64,000 bases of DNA, taken from the NCBI RefSeq assembly GCF_021976095.1, contig NW_025813487.1:2400319-2464318 (forward strand), in the 5' to 3' direction. The notes under the pieces were generated by a model. It saw nothing but the letters and a program-made list of their open reading frames with translations, did no database searches and had not been told where the DNA came from. The stretch comes from Xenia sp. Carnegie-2017. Its lineage: Eukaryota > Cnidaria > Anthozoa > Malacalcyonacea > Xeniidae. Positions 11,957 through 23,564 of the stretch are shown piece by piece. How positions within the stretch are numbered: position 1 is the stretch's first letter; every line of letters starts with the position of its first letter. A program made the position numbers and the translations under genes.

Positions 11957-12535
11957 CAGTGGCGTAGCTAGCGGTCTGGCTGGTCGGGCCCAGCCCGACC
12001 AAATATTTTCCCAAAAATGAAAAATTTGTTTTCTTTAAAATTGGATTTGCGAAAATTTTAAATTCTGCGACTCTTTTTGGAATAATTCACAGCTATTAGC
12101 GTAATATTTGTCAAATTGCGTCGTTAATGGCAAAATTATCAATTATTAAACGTTACTTAGCAACAATGACTAGTGCATTTCTAGTGCCAGGCATTACGCA
12201 GTTTGGTCGGGCCAGTGAACTCGACATTTGAATAACTGGAATGATAAAAGAAGCCAAGAATTGAAGCCAAAAAAATATTTGTCGTCATCATTCGTCATCA
12301 CACGTCAGGCTCTAGTCTCTCGCGTGTTCATTTTAATTTTTTTAAATCATTTGTCCCTTGGTAATGGTAGAGTTCGGATCTTGACCAGACCATAAAAATA
12401 ACGAAATTTTTGGAATGAAAAGGTTCACGGAATGTGAATCAAAGGGATAAATCGAGAAGCAAGGTGAGGTGAACTTGATCGATCTGCTCTTACGCTGCGG
12501 TTTTCCTTTAAAACATATCAAAGTCTTTGGTTTGA

Positions 12536-12757
12536 ACCCGGAAGTATCGTTACATGTTTGTAAATGTAGATCGTCCAGGTTGGTATAGTCCTGAGAAGGA
12601 CTGTTTTTGTTGGAACGTAAATGGTTTGAATCCGGGAGTATCGTTACATGTTTGTAAATGTAGATCGTCCAGGTTGGTATAGTCCTGAGAAGGACTGTTT
12701 TTGTTGTTGTTGACTGACGTTTCGACAACCTTAGCGGTAGTCATCTTCAGAGTCAAA
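12536..12757 (-). repeat. Penelope-like or SINE-like tail, two 92 bp units
   Basis: Two direct copies of about 68-70 bp, 92 bp apart, share ATCGTTACATGTTTGTAAATG and GTCCTGAGAAGGACTGTTTT. On the minus strand the end reads CTCTGAAGATGACTACC, then GTTGTCGAAACGTCAGTC. The CTGAAGA...GAAAC layout around a short hairpin is the form of hammerhead ribozyme cores found in Penelope-like elements and related retroposons; I have not shown a full ribozyme fold. The unit lies within the hAT-1 element. Confidence 0.6.
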
Positions 12758-13454
12758 AAAATAGCATGCAAAGTCTTTAAGGATATTCAATTTTTGATAT
12801 CGAGATGACAACCATTTAGTATTTCAAGCACTATCAAAATCGACGAAAAATACAATCGCTCTGTAAAAAGTAAAAATACGAGTTATAGACTCAATATTTT
12901 TTATGAAACTGGATATTCAAGTTTCTTTTTTCTTCGGAAAAAAAGATCTTTAAATCCATTGAAATGACAAAAAAAGACAAACACTGTCTGACACCGTTTG
13001 AAAATTTACCTTCCGACGAATGAAAAATTTATGCTTGAACATTTTCTCGTCATATTTTCTATTGTATTGTCTTTTTAGCATACAGTGTAATTTTCAGTTG
13101 GCTTTTCCTCGTTACAAGTTGTAAGTTACAACGAGCTCACTGTAGTAAGTTTCAGCTGTAAAAAATAGCCTTTTGCGAGGAGTTAGCCTGGTGTGTTGTT
13201 TGTAGTGATGTTGTTTATATGTTTATGCTTTCGCAATTTGTATTCAAATTTATATTGGCCGCGTATGTTTGGCACTCGGGGGAATGATACTGACGTACAA
13301 ACCGCGTGAATATTCGACTTTGAAGGACTGGAACTGACGTACAAACCGCGCAAGAGACTAGGACTTTGGCTTCAACTTTTTATCTATAAAATGCATTGTC
13401 GTTATCATTCCAGATATATATATAATTATATATATGGAGTTTACTGGGTCGGTC

Positions 13455-13684
13455 TCTGAAAATTCAGCCCGACCAAGTAGTAAAATCTATAGTTGGATTA
13501 TCTGCAATCTGATTGGTTGACAGCAACCGAGCAAACTCAAATGCGCTGTTTCGCAACATCTAGTCGGGCTCTGAAAATTCAGCCCGACCAAGTAATAAAA
13601 TCTATAGTGGGAATATCTGTAATCTGATTGGGTGAGAGTAGCTGTGAACACACTCAATCGTTTAACAACATCTAGTCGGGCTCA
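13455..13684 (+). repeat. 115 bp direct repeat, two units
   Basis: Two adjacent units start with TCTGAAAATTCAGCCCGACC at 13455 and 13570 and end with CTAGTCGGGC. The second unit runs into the open frame that precedes the transposase remnant. The GCCCGACC/GGTCGGGC motif also occurs as a palindrome next to the left end of hAT-1 (about 11982-12001), so it may be a subterminal motif of the transposon. Confidence 0.75.
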
Positions 13685-15747
13685 TTTTCAAAAGCGTGAC
13701 TTGAATTTTGAGCTTTCGAAATATACGTTCGGAATCGTGATAACTTACATTACAATGGCTTCGGCAAATGAAATCGATATAATAAGTGAACTACAAAAGA
13801 AACCCTTTTCTGTACGACAATCAGGCGAGCAAAATATACTCGTAAAGCAGCGGCCAATTCCAAATTTACAAGCGACTACAGGCAATAGAAGCTTTCAGGA
13901 AAGTTGGTACTCGAAGAAAGATTGGCTTTGTGGTAGCTCACAAAACAATGCATTGTTCTGTTGGCCTTGTCTTTTATTTTGCCCTGGATCGTAATCTTCA
14001 TGGACGCAGACGGGATTCAAAAACATGAAGAATTTCCTATCCGATTGTAAGAAGCATGAGAAGGCAAAATCGAACATGGGTGCTTACAAGACCTGAAAGA
14101 CCTACGGTTTTCAGCCTCGTGTCGACTGTCTCATGTCACAAACTAGACGTGAAAAGATTCAGCGTCATAACGAGGAGGTAAGACAAAACAGGGAAATGTT
14201 GAAAACCATAACAGAAGCTGTTTTATACTTGTCTAGGCAAGAGCTTGCATTTAGGGGGCATGATGATTCTAGTGGCAGCCTGAATAGAGGAAATTATAGA
14301 GAGCTACTTGAAAGTTTTGCCAAGATGGATTCTGTTTTTGAAAGGCGATTACATGGCGGCTTGCTGAAACCCACCTTGTTGAGGGAGGGCGGTTTACTGG
14401 AATCTCTCTTGATATTCAGAATGATTTGATTGATTGTCTTGATAAGATAATAGAGGATGAGATTTTAAAGGAAATAGATTGTTAGTTGTGATAGGACTTC
14501 AACTGCTATATCATCAGTGGTTAAGGGTGAGTTAATTCAATATAATGTGAAAAAGAAATTTATTGGACAGACTTATGATGGTGCATCTGTTATGTCTGGT
14601 CATCTCAATGGTGTTCAAGCTCAAGTTCAGCAGAATTATCCTTATGCTCAATTTGTTCACTGTGCTGCCCATCGACTAAATCTAGTATTATGTCAAGCTG
14701 CATCCTCCATTTCACCTGTTAAGATTTTCTTTGTTAATATTAGTGCTTTCTGCACCTTTACTAGCAATTCCCCCCAAAGAAAAGCTTTACTATCATCCCA
14801 TAGGCCTGAGTTTCCTAGTCCTGGTGACACAAGACGGTATTATAGGGCTCATGTCATCAATGTCTTGCATTCTAACTATGAGAAACTGATAGACATATTT
14901 GAAAATCTTACTGATAATCCAATAGGTTGGGATGATGAAACGTTAAGTAAGGTTACTGGTTTACTTGGCTACCTTGATGGCTTCTTGTTTTGTTTCTTGG
15001 TACTTGTTTTCCAGAGAATTCTTGAGCAGTCATCCATACTTTATTCTATCTTGCAAGACAAGGACACTGACTTTCATTATAGAGTGAGTAGGGTTGAGAG
15101 ATTCAAAGCCTTTGTTGCTTCTCTGAGAAATGATACAGAATATTGTCAGGTGTACAACCTGGCTGTTGAGAAAGTGTGACCGCCAGTAACCAGGTATGAC
15201 CAACGGCATAATTACAAACAAATGTATTTTGAAATTCTTGACACAATTGTGACTATGCTGACTGAGCGATTTCAGGATATGGAGCGTTTTAGATGGGGTG
15301 TTTAAGATGTGGAAAGGTGAAGTGCCCTCAGAAAAGATAAATCTTCCAAAGGAGGTTTATGGTGATATGTTTGACATACTAATACTAGTTAGCCAACTTT
15401 GTTTTATTTACAGAGATAAAGACTTTCACCGTGATTTATGCGATGAACTATTGAAATATATTTTTCAGTTCCATTATCAATCTAGTATTCCAGAAGTTGT
15501 AAAACTGTTAAAGATAAATGGGGTTTTGTCAATTACAAGTGCTTCAGTTGAGAGGTCATTTTCTTGTTTGAAGAGGGTAAAAAATTATCTTAGAAATACT
15601 ATGAGCCAAGGACGTTTTAGTTCTCTTTGCAGGATTTCCATTCACAAAGACATACTGTCAGAAAAAGAAGACGCCAACACATTGCATGATGAGGTAGTAA
15701 AGAAGTTCATTGAAAAACCACGAAGACTTGCTTTCTTATACAAATAG
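13632..15747 (+). pseudogene. hAT transposase remnant with TTF-type zinc finger (hAT-1)
   Basis: Four open pieces in order: 13632-13994, 14133-14429, 14517-15179 and 15298-15747. The first holds the N-terminal region ending in a TTF/BED-like Cys cluster (WLCG..., CWPC); the second and third cover the helical and RNase H-like catalytic region seen in ZMYM1-like animal proteins; the last carries the C-terminal hAT dimerisation region (SASVERSFSCLKRVKNYLR). At least three frame changes or stops separate the pieces, so it cannot make a full transposase. A likely start is the ATG of MASANEIDI at 13755, as in the related hAT-2 (MASSATAI). No intron structure explains all the breaks. Confidence 0.8.
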
Positions 15748-17784
15748 GTATTCATATATGGCTGATAGCAAGCTGATGATGTCTTACGTCCATGGCATGT
15801 GAGAATTTTTCCGGGAACTTTTTAATGCAGGCAATGATGATTGTAATTTCAGCTCGACAATGAACGGCATCACAACTTTTGATAGTTGTTGATGACAAAT
15901 CTGAGCCTTTTTCGGTACTTTTGTCAAAGTTTCTTTACAAGATGTACATAGGTATTTATTTATGTATGTGGTGTTGAGAAAATAAATCACATATCTGCAA
16001 CTATTTTTGAACTGTTTCTCTGCTTTACTATAAGATCCTTCGGCAATTTAAATTAACCAAAATGGTTCTATTTCCTGCATAAATATCACGCAGTTGCTTT
16101 CTAAGATAGCCGTTTCCAACGTTCTAAGGAGTCTAAATTCGGAAAATTTTCTCCCTCAGCGCCAATCATGATGGCGCCTCGTGAGCCTGACCAAATGTTT
16201 TTCGCTAGCTACGCCACTGCTTACCATTCGCTCAAAAAACCCACCCCACCAAGGGGAATTTTTAAGATTAAAGTTCCATTCTACGTGGCTATGTGCTAAG
16301 TATCCATGCACTTCTTCATTGTTACGTAAATTCTTAAGTAACCTAGCTTTGAATGTTTTTGCGTTGTCCGAAACTATCAAACGTGGACGTCCTCTACCAG
16401 AAATAAATCTGCGTAAACACTTGATGAAGGTGTTCGTTGACAAATCTTGTACTAGACCTAAATGTACAGCCCTAGTGACACAGCAAGTCCAAAGCGCGTT
16501 GTAAACTTTCCTTGTTTCTTTCTTTTCCTTACCGTTCAATGGTCCTGCAAAATCTACTCCTACATTTCCGAACGGAACTGCCTGGCGTACTAGAAATTGT
16601 GGTAAACTTGCTACTTCTGGACTAGGAAACGCTTTCCCTTCATGTCTCTTATACTTCAAGAACTTTCCTATTATACTCTTCACGACCTGTCGACCCTTTG
16701 GTATCCAAAACCTGCTTCTAACCTGAGCCAAAGTTACTCTAAGCCCACTATGTAGAACTCTCTCATGACAAGTCTTAACGATCTGAGTGGTGAGTGGATT
16801 TGCTCTAGGCAATGCTACTGACTCTCTACCTTCTAAATAAAAGTCAGCGTTTTTCAACCATCCCTAACATCTCAACAAATCATTCTTTTCTACAATTTCA
16901 AGTTCATGTGCTAATTGGTCGTAATTTCTCTGCAGACGAAACTCATTTTGTGCTGTCTTCAACCACATCCTTTCTGCCTCTCTTATCTCGAAAGCTTTTA
17001 CAGTTCCTTTCCTCATCACACTCATATCTTTGCCGGCACGCTTGTCGCTCAATTTCAGAATCTCATTAAAACAATGTCTGACAAATTGTTTCCATTCACC
17101 TTTATTTTCAATCCAACATAACACAGTCTTACTATCTACCCAATATCTACATCTCAAGTTATGACCTTCTGATCCTCGTGCAATCAATACAGTAGACATT
17201 AGTCTTGCTAGGATCAAGGCTGACAGAAGTTCTAGACGAGGAATCGTCTGTACCTTCATTGGAGCAACTCTAGTCTTCGATGTCAACAATTCGACATGGT
17301 AGGCACCATTCAATTCAAAGACAAAGTAAATTACAACACAATGAACTTTAACACTAGCATCAGAAAACCCATGCAACATACATTTCACTGGCTTATCTAT
17401 TTTTCCATATACATCTGTTGACAAAAATCACTTGTATTATGTTCAAGTCCTTTACCCATGCATTCCATATATTACACATATTGCTGTTTAATATCACTAT
17501 CCCAGTCTAACCCTTCCTTACAAATATCCTGGATCAAAATTTTGATTGTTACCACAATTGGACTAACTATTCCTAATGGATCGTAGAGTAGCTAAAATAC
17601 TTAAGATGTTACGCCTAGTCGGCTAGACCCCCACTGCCTTTGTTGCAATTCGGCCTATTTCAAAATGAAAACTATCACAATGAAAATTCCATGGAAGGCA
17701 TAGGACCCTTTCGAATTTCGTCTCATTGTTAGATCCAAAAGTGCTCTTCGCAAAAGAGTCTTCTTCGGCTTGTGAAAGAGAAAT

Positions 17785-18535
17785 TATAACAGACTCACCC
17801 TCTTCCCGTGCGATCATTTTACGAACTTTATAACAGACTCACCCTCTTCACGTGCGATCATTTTACGAACTTTATAACAGACTCACCCTCTTCCCGTGCG
17901 ATCATTTTACGAACTTTATAACAGACTCACCCTCTTCCCGTGCGATCATTTTACGAACTTTATAACAGACTCACCCTCTTCCCGTGCGATCATTTTACGA
18001 ACTTTATAACAGACTCACCCTCTTCCCGTGCGATCATTTTACGAACTTTATAACAGACTCACCCTCTTCCCGTGCGATCATTTTACGAACTTTATAACAG
18101 ACTCACCCTCTTCCCGTGCGATCATTTTACGAACTTTATAACAGACTCACCCTCTTCCCGTGCGATCATTTTACGAACTTTATAACAGACTCATTCTCTT
18201 CCCGTGCGATCATGTTACGAACTTTATAACAGACTCACCCTCTTCCCGTGCGATCATTTTACGAACTTTATAACAGACTCACCCTCTTCCCGTGCGATCA
18301 TTTTACGAACTTTATAACAGACTCACCCTCTTCCCGTGCGATCATTTTACGAACTTTATAACAGACTCACCCTCTTCCCGTGCGATCATGTTACGAACTT
18401 TATAACAGACTCACCCTCTTCCCGTGCGATCATTTTACGAACTTTATAACAGACTCACCCTCTTCCCGTGCGATCATGTTACGAACTTTATAACAGACTC
18501 ACCCTCTTCCCGTGCGATCATGTTACGAACTTTCG
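17785..18535. repeat. 44 bp minisatellite, about 17 units
   Basis: Seventeen head-to-tail units of 44 bp, landmark GACTCACCCTCTTCCCGTGC, spaced exactly 44 bp from 17792 to 18496. The units are nearly identical; a few carry CATGTTACG instead of CATTTTACG and one (18188) is more diverged. The seed is a piece of the BEL-1 fossil itself, so the expansion happened after that element stopped being functional. Confidence 0.95.
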
Positions 18536-19102
18536 CGCTATTACTCAACCATTTTCGCAATCGAAATCCTCCATTCAACAACACTTTTTTCGATTTGGAA
18601 TAAAGTTCTATCGCATTGTTTTCAGTTTTATCTCCTGAAATAAGATCATCTACAAATAAACTATTTTTAAGTTTCTGAACAAAGTCGCCCTCACGTTCAA
18701 AAAATTTATCAAAATGGTAACGAAGTGTCGCATTCTAAAGAAATGAAGAACAGTTCACGCCAAATACAACTCGACAAAATCGGAATGCCATTGGTCTAAC
18801 AGTGCAAGAATTTACGTCGCCTACCCACAAAAATCGTAAAACATCGCGGTCTTTTTTAGTGACCTCAACGTTCAAAAAAACCTTTTCGTTATCCGCAACA
18901 AGCGCAACACGCTTTTCCCTAAAGCGCAACAAAATATCAAAAAAGAAAAGGATTCAAAGACGGACGGACATGCAAACAATCATTCAAAGACGCACTATTC
19001 TTACTCTCCTTGCAAGACGCATCGTACACCACTCTAACCTTGGTACTTTTTGCTTCTTCTCTGACTACTGCGTGATGTTGTACTCTCTCTAGTTTCTCTA
19101 TT

Positions 19103-19465
19103 CCAAAGCCATCATCAGAGTATAAATATAATATAATAATCCTAACACGGTAGTTAATATACACATGAAAAACAATAGGATTAATATATTAAATTTATAC
19201 TCTGATGATGGCTTTGGAATAAAGTCGAAACATGGTGCCATCCAGTAAACTGCTATAGTGGCGAGAATCTCTCGTCCATACGCAGTTTAATAGAGATTTG
19301 ACTCGTCTCCAATCCCTGTGAGCTTGATAGCTCAACAGTTAGAGTGGCGGACTCAAAGGTGCGAGTTCAAATCTCGTCCATGTCACATGTTTTTCATGTG
19401 CATATTAAAAACCGTGTTAGGATTAATATAATATATTTATACTCTGGTTTCTATAATTCAACCAC
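19103..19465 (+). mobile_element. SINE-like insertion with tRNA-like promoter boxes, inside BEL-1
   Basis: A 363 bp segment is flanked by perfect 10 bp duplications TTTCTCTATT (19093-19102 and 19466-19475), so it is a separate insertion in the BEL-1 fossil. Near 19322-19375 it carries TAGCTCAACAGTTAGAGTGG and GGTGCGAGTTCAAATCTCG, which resemble RNA polymerase III A and B boxes, spaced more tightly than in a true tRNA. Its left part contains an inverted pair, ATTTATACTCTGATGATGGC against its complement, followed by TTTGGAATAAAGTCGAAAC, another CTGATGA...GAAAC layout. A third partial copy of that unit lies near 19385-19443. I infer a composite tRNA-type SINE or Penelope-derived retroposon. Confidence 0.65.
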
Positions 19466-19565
19466 TTTCTCTATTATTCCGGATTTTAACTGCTCTTTGA
19501 TTATCTTATCATATTCGTTTAAGGTGTTTGAGTCCTTTTCGCAAAATCTGCGCGAAGTGCTGGTT

Positions 19566-20179
19566 CACTGCTCTAAAACTTCACACTAACGATGGGACTG
19601 TATTTTGAATATATAATTTTGACACTTCAATAAGATATTTACAGTTTTGTGCACGATTTTCCGTTCCAAGCGTTGGTTCTTTGCGATACGGAATGATTTA
19701 ATTTGATCTCGTTAAGATTACGGACAGCCGTCAATCTTACAACTGCGTTTCGAAATTTATTGCCTTCTGTAATACAACTCTAATTCATCAAATTTGTATG
19801 GCCAGTTTATACATCAACAACTACAACTTTTCCGAACTCCCGAACCAACGCTTGCAAGCTATATTTATATTATAATTATTAGGATATAATTTTTGGGCGT
19901 TTGCATGACTTGCACTACGCCATTCCGTTTATGGAGTACCGTCATTACCTACATCCTACCGCAATGCCACATTAGGTAGAAAAAGTGTTCCTAAGTATTT
20001 TAAATTTACGTACAGGATTTCCACTGAAACCACAGTTTAATAACTATATACGTATTTTCCTATTTGTCTAGTAATATATGACTTAACATTTTACATAAAC
20101 ATAATATCCGTTATATCTTAGTATCAAAAATATGACACAGTCACACTCTACATAACATAACATGACAATTTACAACACA
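19566..20179 (-). other. Non-coding stretch, candidate 3' LTR of BEL-2
   Basis: No gene seen. Just left of the BEL-2 pol end, the minus strand reads AAGGTGGGGAG, a purine tract, followed at once by TGTGTTGTAAATTG, which is how a BEL/Pao 3' LTR would begin at about 20179. There is no second LTR on the far side to compare with, so the LTR and its far edge cannot be confirmed. An imperfect inverted pair around AACCAACGCTTG lies at about 19660 and 19850. Confidence 0.4.
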
Positions 20180-20201
20180 CTCCCCACCTTGATTAGTCCC
20201 A

Positions 20202-21917
20202 CTAATCAAGCATATTCTGTGTCTTCCAGACAGAATCAAGAGCAGCAGCTCTTTTGGGTCTGCCCGTATTTTCTACCTTCCTTCCTTTCAGTCCTTTCTC
20301 TCTCTCTTCTCGCTCACACTCGCCTTCGTCGTGCTTCAACTCGGTAGGAAAGAGTTTTTGGACGGGACGATTAAGGTGAACGACTTTACCGTTCCTAGCT
20401 AACCGAACCTTAGCGCCTCTAACCACACCATCTTTTCCTACAAACAACTCCTCTATTACACCTGTTTTCCAATTTCCCCTTTTGACATTATCCTCATAAA
20501 CAGTCACGACATCTCCCCTTTGCACTACCCTATTTGTATTGTCTTTGTCCTGCTTATGAAACTCTCTTAAATCAACCAAATACACTTTTCGCCACCTATT
20601 CCAGAAATGTATTTTTTTCTTACTCAAATACTGATACCGTTTTTTACAGTAACCCTCATCAGACTCCTCTTCACCAGACACATCGTCTGGCATGGACAAC
20701 AACCTTCTTCCTGTCACCAAATGCGACGGAGTTAGTGGTTCACTGCCCACCTCGTCGTACGTGTAAGTCAATGGCCTAGAATTTAGTGTTGCCTCAACTT
20801 CTACCAATACTGTCAGTAGTTCGTCAAATGTCAACCTCGCATTCCCTAGTACCTTCTTCAAGCACCTCTTCACTGACCTAACCATCCTTTCAAAAAATCC
20901 ACCCCACCAGGGAGCTCTTTCTAGATTGAATTTCCACTCTATCCTATTGTTTCCCAAATACCCTTGCATTCTTTCATTTTTATAGAGGTTTTCTAAAGTC
21001 TTGACTGTTGCTTTGAATGTTTTTGCATTGTCTGACACCATTAATGATGGGGTCCCCCTCCTAGCTGCAAATCGTCTTAGGCATCTCACAAATTCATCCG
21101 CAGACAAATCTTTGACTAAGTCTAAATGCAAGGCCCTAGTTACACAACATGAAAATAATGCGATATAAACCTTATCTGTGCCCCCCGGTGCATTCTTCAC
21201 ATATAATGGTCCTGCAAAATCTACCCCTGTTTTCGAAAATGGTTCTGATTGCTCCACTCTAAATGCTGGAAGGTTTGCTTCGCTAGGTCTATTGTATGAT
21301 TTACCCTCTAATTTCTTGCACACGATACATTTGTTGAGAATCGATTTTACCCTTTGTCTTCCTTGGGGAATCCAATATCTAGACCTTATCTCAGCCAAAG
21401 TAGCCCTTACCCCACTATGATGTACCTTCCTGTGGCTGTGCTCAACTATTAATTCTGTCAATCGACCTTCCTTTGGTAGTAAAGTAGGAAATTTTGTTTC
21501 CTCTTCCAAATCTGACTCTGCTAGCCTACCCTGACATTTTAACAACCCATCCTTTTCTACTACGTTGAGCTGTACCTCTAACTGCTTAAACTTATCTTCC
21601 TTCTTTAACCTGTCCTGTGAAGCCTTTATCCAAAGTCTTTCTGCTTTCTGTAACTCCTGACTCCCTAACTCCGTGAAAGTCAAATCCTCATTCTTCCCTT
21701 TGATCCTAGCAATCAAATTCCTGACAAACCGTGCAACCCATGCTGTTACACGAAATAACCTTTCCACCCTACTGTATCTATCTATACAGATAATCTGGTC
21801 TATACCAAATTTCTCACTAGCGTCTACTACTAACACAGCCCCCTTTCTTTCTTCTTGAACACTCTCCTCGGTCTTACTCACTACAGACTGAGGCCATTCC
21901 TGCTCTAGACTGCTCAA
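20202..21917 (-). pseudogene. BEL-2 part: integrase and DUF5641 tail
   Basis: The segment has an N-terminal H2C2 zinc-binding region (HSHRKVHHSGVRATLAEIRS, then CIVCKKLEG), an integrase core of the rve type (VDFAGPLYV, SDNAKTF) and the PWWGGFFERMVRSVK signature typical of BEL/Pao integrases, then a basic C-terminal region of DUF5641 type. Its role in the living family is insertion of the DNA copy into chromosomes. Confidence 0.9.
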
Positions 21918-21929
21918 CCAATTTGGTCC

Positions 21930-23560
21930 ATTCTACCAAATTGAATCCTCTTCTAACTTTGACGCAAACACCCCGCGACTCCCTAGGTCTGCAGGATTTT
22001 CTACCCCTGGACAATGCCCCCAGCTTTCCTTACTCGTCAATGATAGTATCTCATTCACTCTATGTCTCACAAACTGCTTCCATTCACCTCTATTCTGAAT
22101 CCAATACAAAGCAGTGATGCTATCTAACCAATATCTTGTCTTCAGTTTTCCTACCTGCCCTTCTAAAGCTTTCCCTACTGACTCTACCAATTTAGCTAAC
22201 ATAAGCGCAGACATAAGCTCTAAACGTGGAATCGTCAGTTTCTTAAGTGGTGCAACTCTAGTTTTCGCTGCCAATAATTTTACATGAACGGTAGAGCTTG
22301 TGCGACGAACAAAATACACTACTGCGCAATAAGCCTTCTCACTTGCGTCGCCAAATCCATGGAGTTCGCACGACTCGACCCTTTCGATTACCTCACTGTA
22401 AACGCATCTATTAATTTTAATTCTTTGAACCCTAACTAAATCCTCAATCCACTCTAAGTATATCTTTGCGTGCTTACCCTCTATTTTGTCATCCCAATCA
22501 ACCTTATCAACACACAATTGTTGAAACAAAATCTTCATCAAAATAATAACGGCACTAATTAAACCCAACGGATCAAATATCTTTGCTAATGCGCTTAGCA
22601 GGCTTCTCTTTGTTAGTTTCGTCTTATCACCTAAGTCTTCTACAAACTTTCGTAGATCAAACGTAAACAGGTCATTGTCACAATCCCAGCCTATACCTAA
22701 GACTTTTGCGCAGTCATTGTTATTTAGAGCCCCCAAACTCCATTGTGTGAATGTCTCGTCGTCTGAATCTGTAGTCGTCGTCACTTTGTTTCCGCATTCA
22801 CGTTGCTCTATAAGCGCTCGCACGTTTCCATCATTCGTAAGCCATTTTCTTAACTTAAATCCGCCTTGGGACATCCTAAATTTCGCTTTCTCGTACAACT
22901 CGATTGTTTCCTGTGCGCTCTTGCCCCCCGAAACTAGATCATCCACGTAAAACCCCTCATTCAATTTCTGAGCAAGCACTGGATCTGATTCTGCAAATTG
23001 CGCAATGTGATGTCTAAGCGTAGCGTTAAGCAGGAAGGGCGATGCATTTAGTCCAAACACTACTCTACAAAACCTATACACTACAACCTCTAAATTACCA
23101 TTAATCGCATCTCTCACCCACAAAAATCTCAAATAGTTCCTGTCTGCTTCGTCTACTTCTACGTTCAAAAAGGCTTTCTCTATGTCTCCTGCCAAGGCCA
23201 CTCTGCTCTCCCTAAATCTGATTAATATGTCAAACAACAACGGCGTTAGTGGTGGTCCTACATGAAGACAGTCATTCAAAGAAGTCCCTCTCTTACCCTC
23301 TTTTGACGATGCGTCATAAACAATTCTCAATTTGGTTGTTTTGGCCTCTTTACGTATTACGGCTTGATGGGGAAGGTAATGAACATTTATCTCAGGTTCA
23401 GACTCATCTACCCTTTCTATAACACCCGTTTCTAGCTGTTCCTTTATAATATTATCATATTCCTTCAACAATGTTGGCTCATTCGACAACCTCTTTATCT
23501 GCCCTTTCATTGTTTGTACTTTACAAATTACCGGATAACTATGAAATCTAATTTTTAAAA
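21930..23560 (-). pseudogene. BEL-2 part: reverse transcriptase and RNase H
   Basis: The region shows the BEL/Pao reverse transcriptase signature (a YDAS motif in RIVYDASSKEG, ALAGDIEKAFLNV, and FYVDDLVSG as the catalytic YVDD box) followed by the Pao-type RNase H region (LHGFGDASEKAYCAVVYF, then YWLDSITALYWI). It acts in copying element RNA into DNA. It is a part of a fossil and has no upstream gag or protease. Confidence 0.9.
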
Positions 23561-23564
23561 ACAA

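Larger units (their letters stand above)
11957..16219 (+). mobile_element. Decayed hAT transposon (hAT-1)
   Basis: The left end CAGTGGCGTAGCTAGCG at 11957 and its inverse complement ending at 16219 form a 17 bp terminal inverted repeat of hAT type. Transposase remnants lie between them on the plus strand. The flanks do not show a matching 8 bp duplication (ATAATTGA on the left, CTTACCAT on the right); the right end lies inside a BEL/Pao integrase fossil while the left flank is unrelated DNA. So the element, or the joint between two copies, was rearranged after insertion. It contains a Penelope-like tail and a 115 bp tandem repeat as later additions or 5' region structure. Confidence 0.8.
16220..19560 (-). 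mobile_element. BEL/Pao LTR-retrotransposon fossil, pol region (BEL-1)
   Basis: Minus-strand remnants of a BEL/Pao pol gene: reverse transcriptase near 18735-19560, RNase H near 16864-17424 and integrase (zinc-binding plus core) near 16220-16860. The order and the wording of the domains match the neighbouring BEL-2. It is old and heavily broken, with at least six breaks, is cut at its left by the end of hAT-1, carries a 44 bp minisatellite and is split by a SINE-like insertion. No LTR, gag or protease is visible. Confidence 0.85.
20180..23560 (-). mobile_element. BEL/Pao LTR-retrotransposon fossil (BEL-2), 5'-truncated
   Basis: A long minus-strand pol region, much better kept than BEL-1, with roughly one visible break between its two large open parts. 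From 5' to 3' it holds reverse transcriptase, RNase H, integrase and a C-terminal DUF5641-like segment. Gag and the aspartic protease are missing because the copy ends at about 23560, and no 5' LTR is seen, so it is a dead copy. The good preservation suggests a younger insertion than BEL-1. It differs enough from BEL-1 to be a separate lineage of the same superfamily. Confidence 0.92.

Noticed and set aside
19322-19390. tRNA gene
   Set aside because: A- and B-box-like sequences are present but too close together to leave room for an anticodon arm; treated as a SINE-type promoter.
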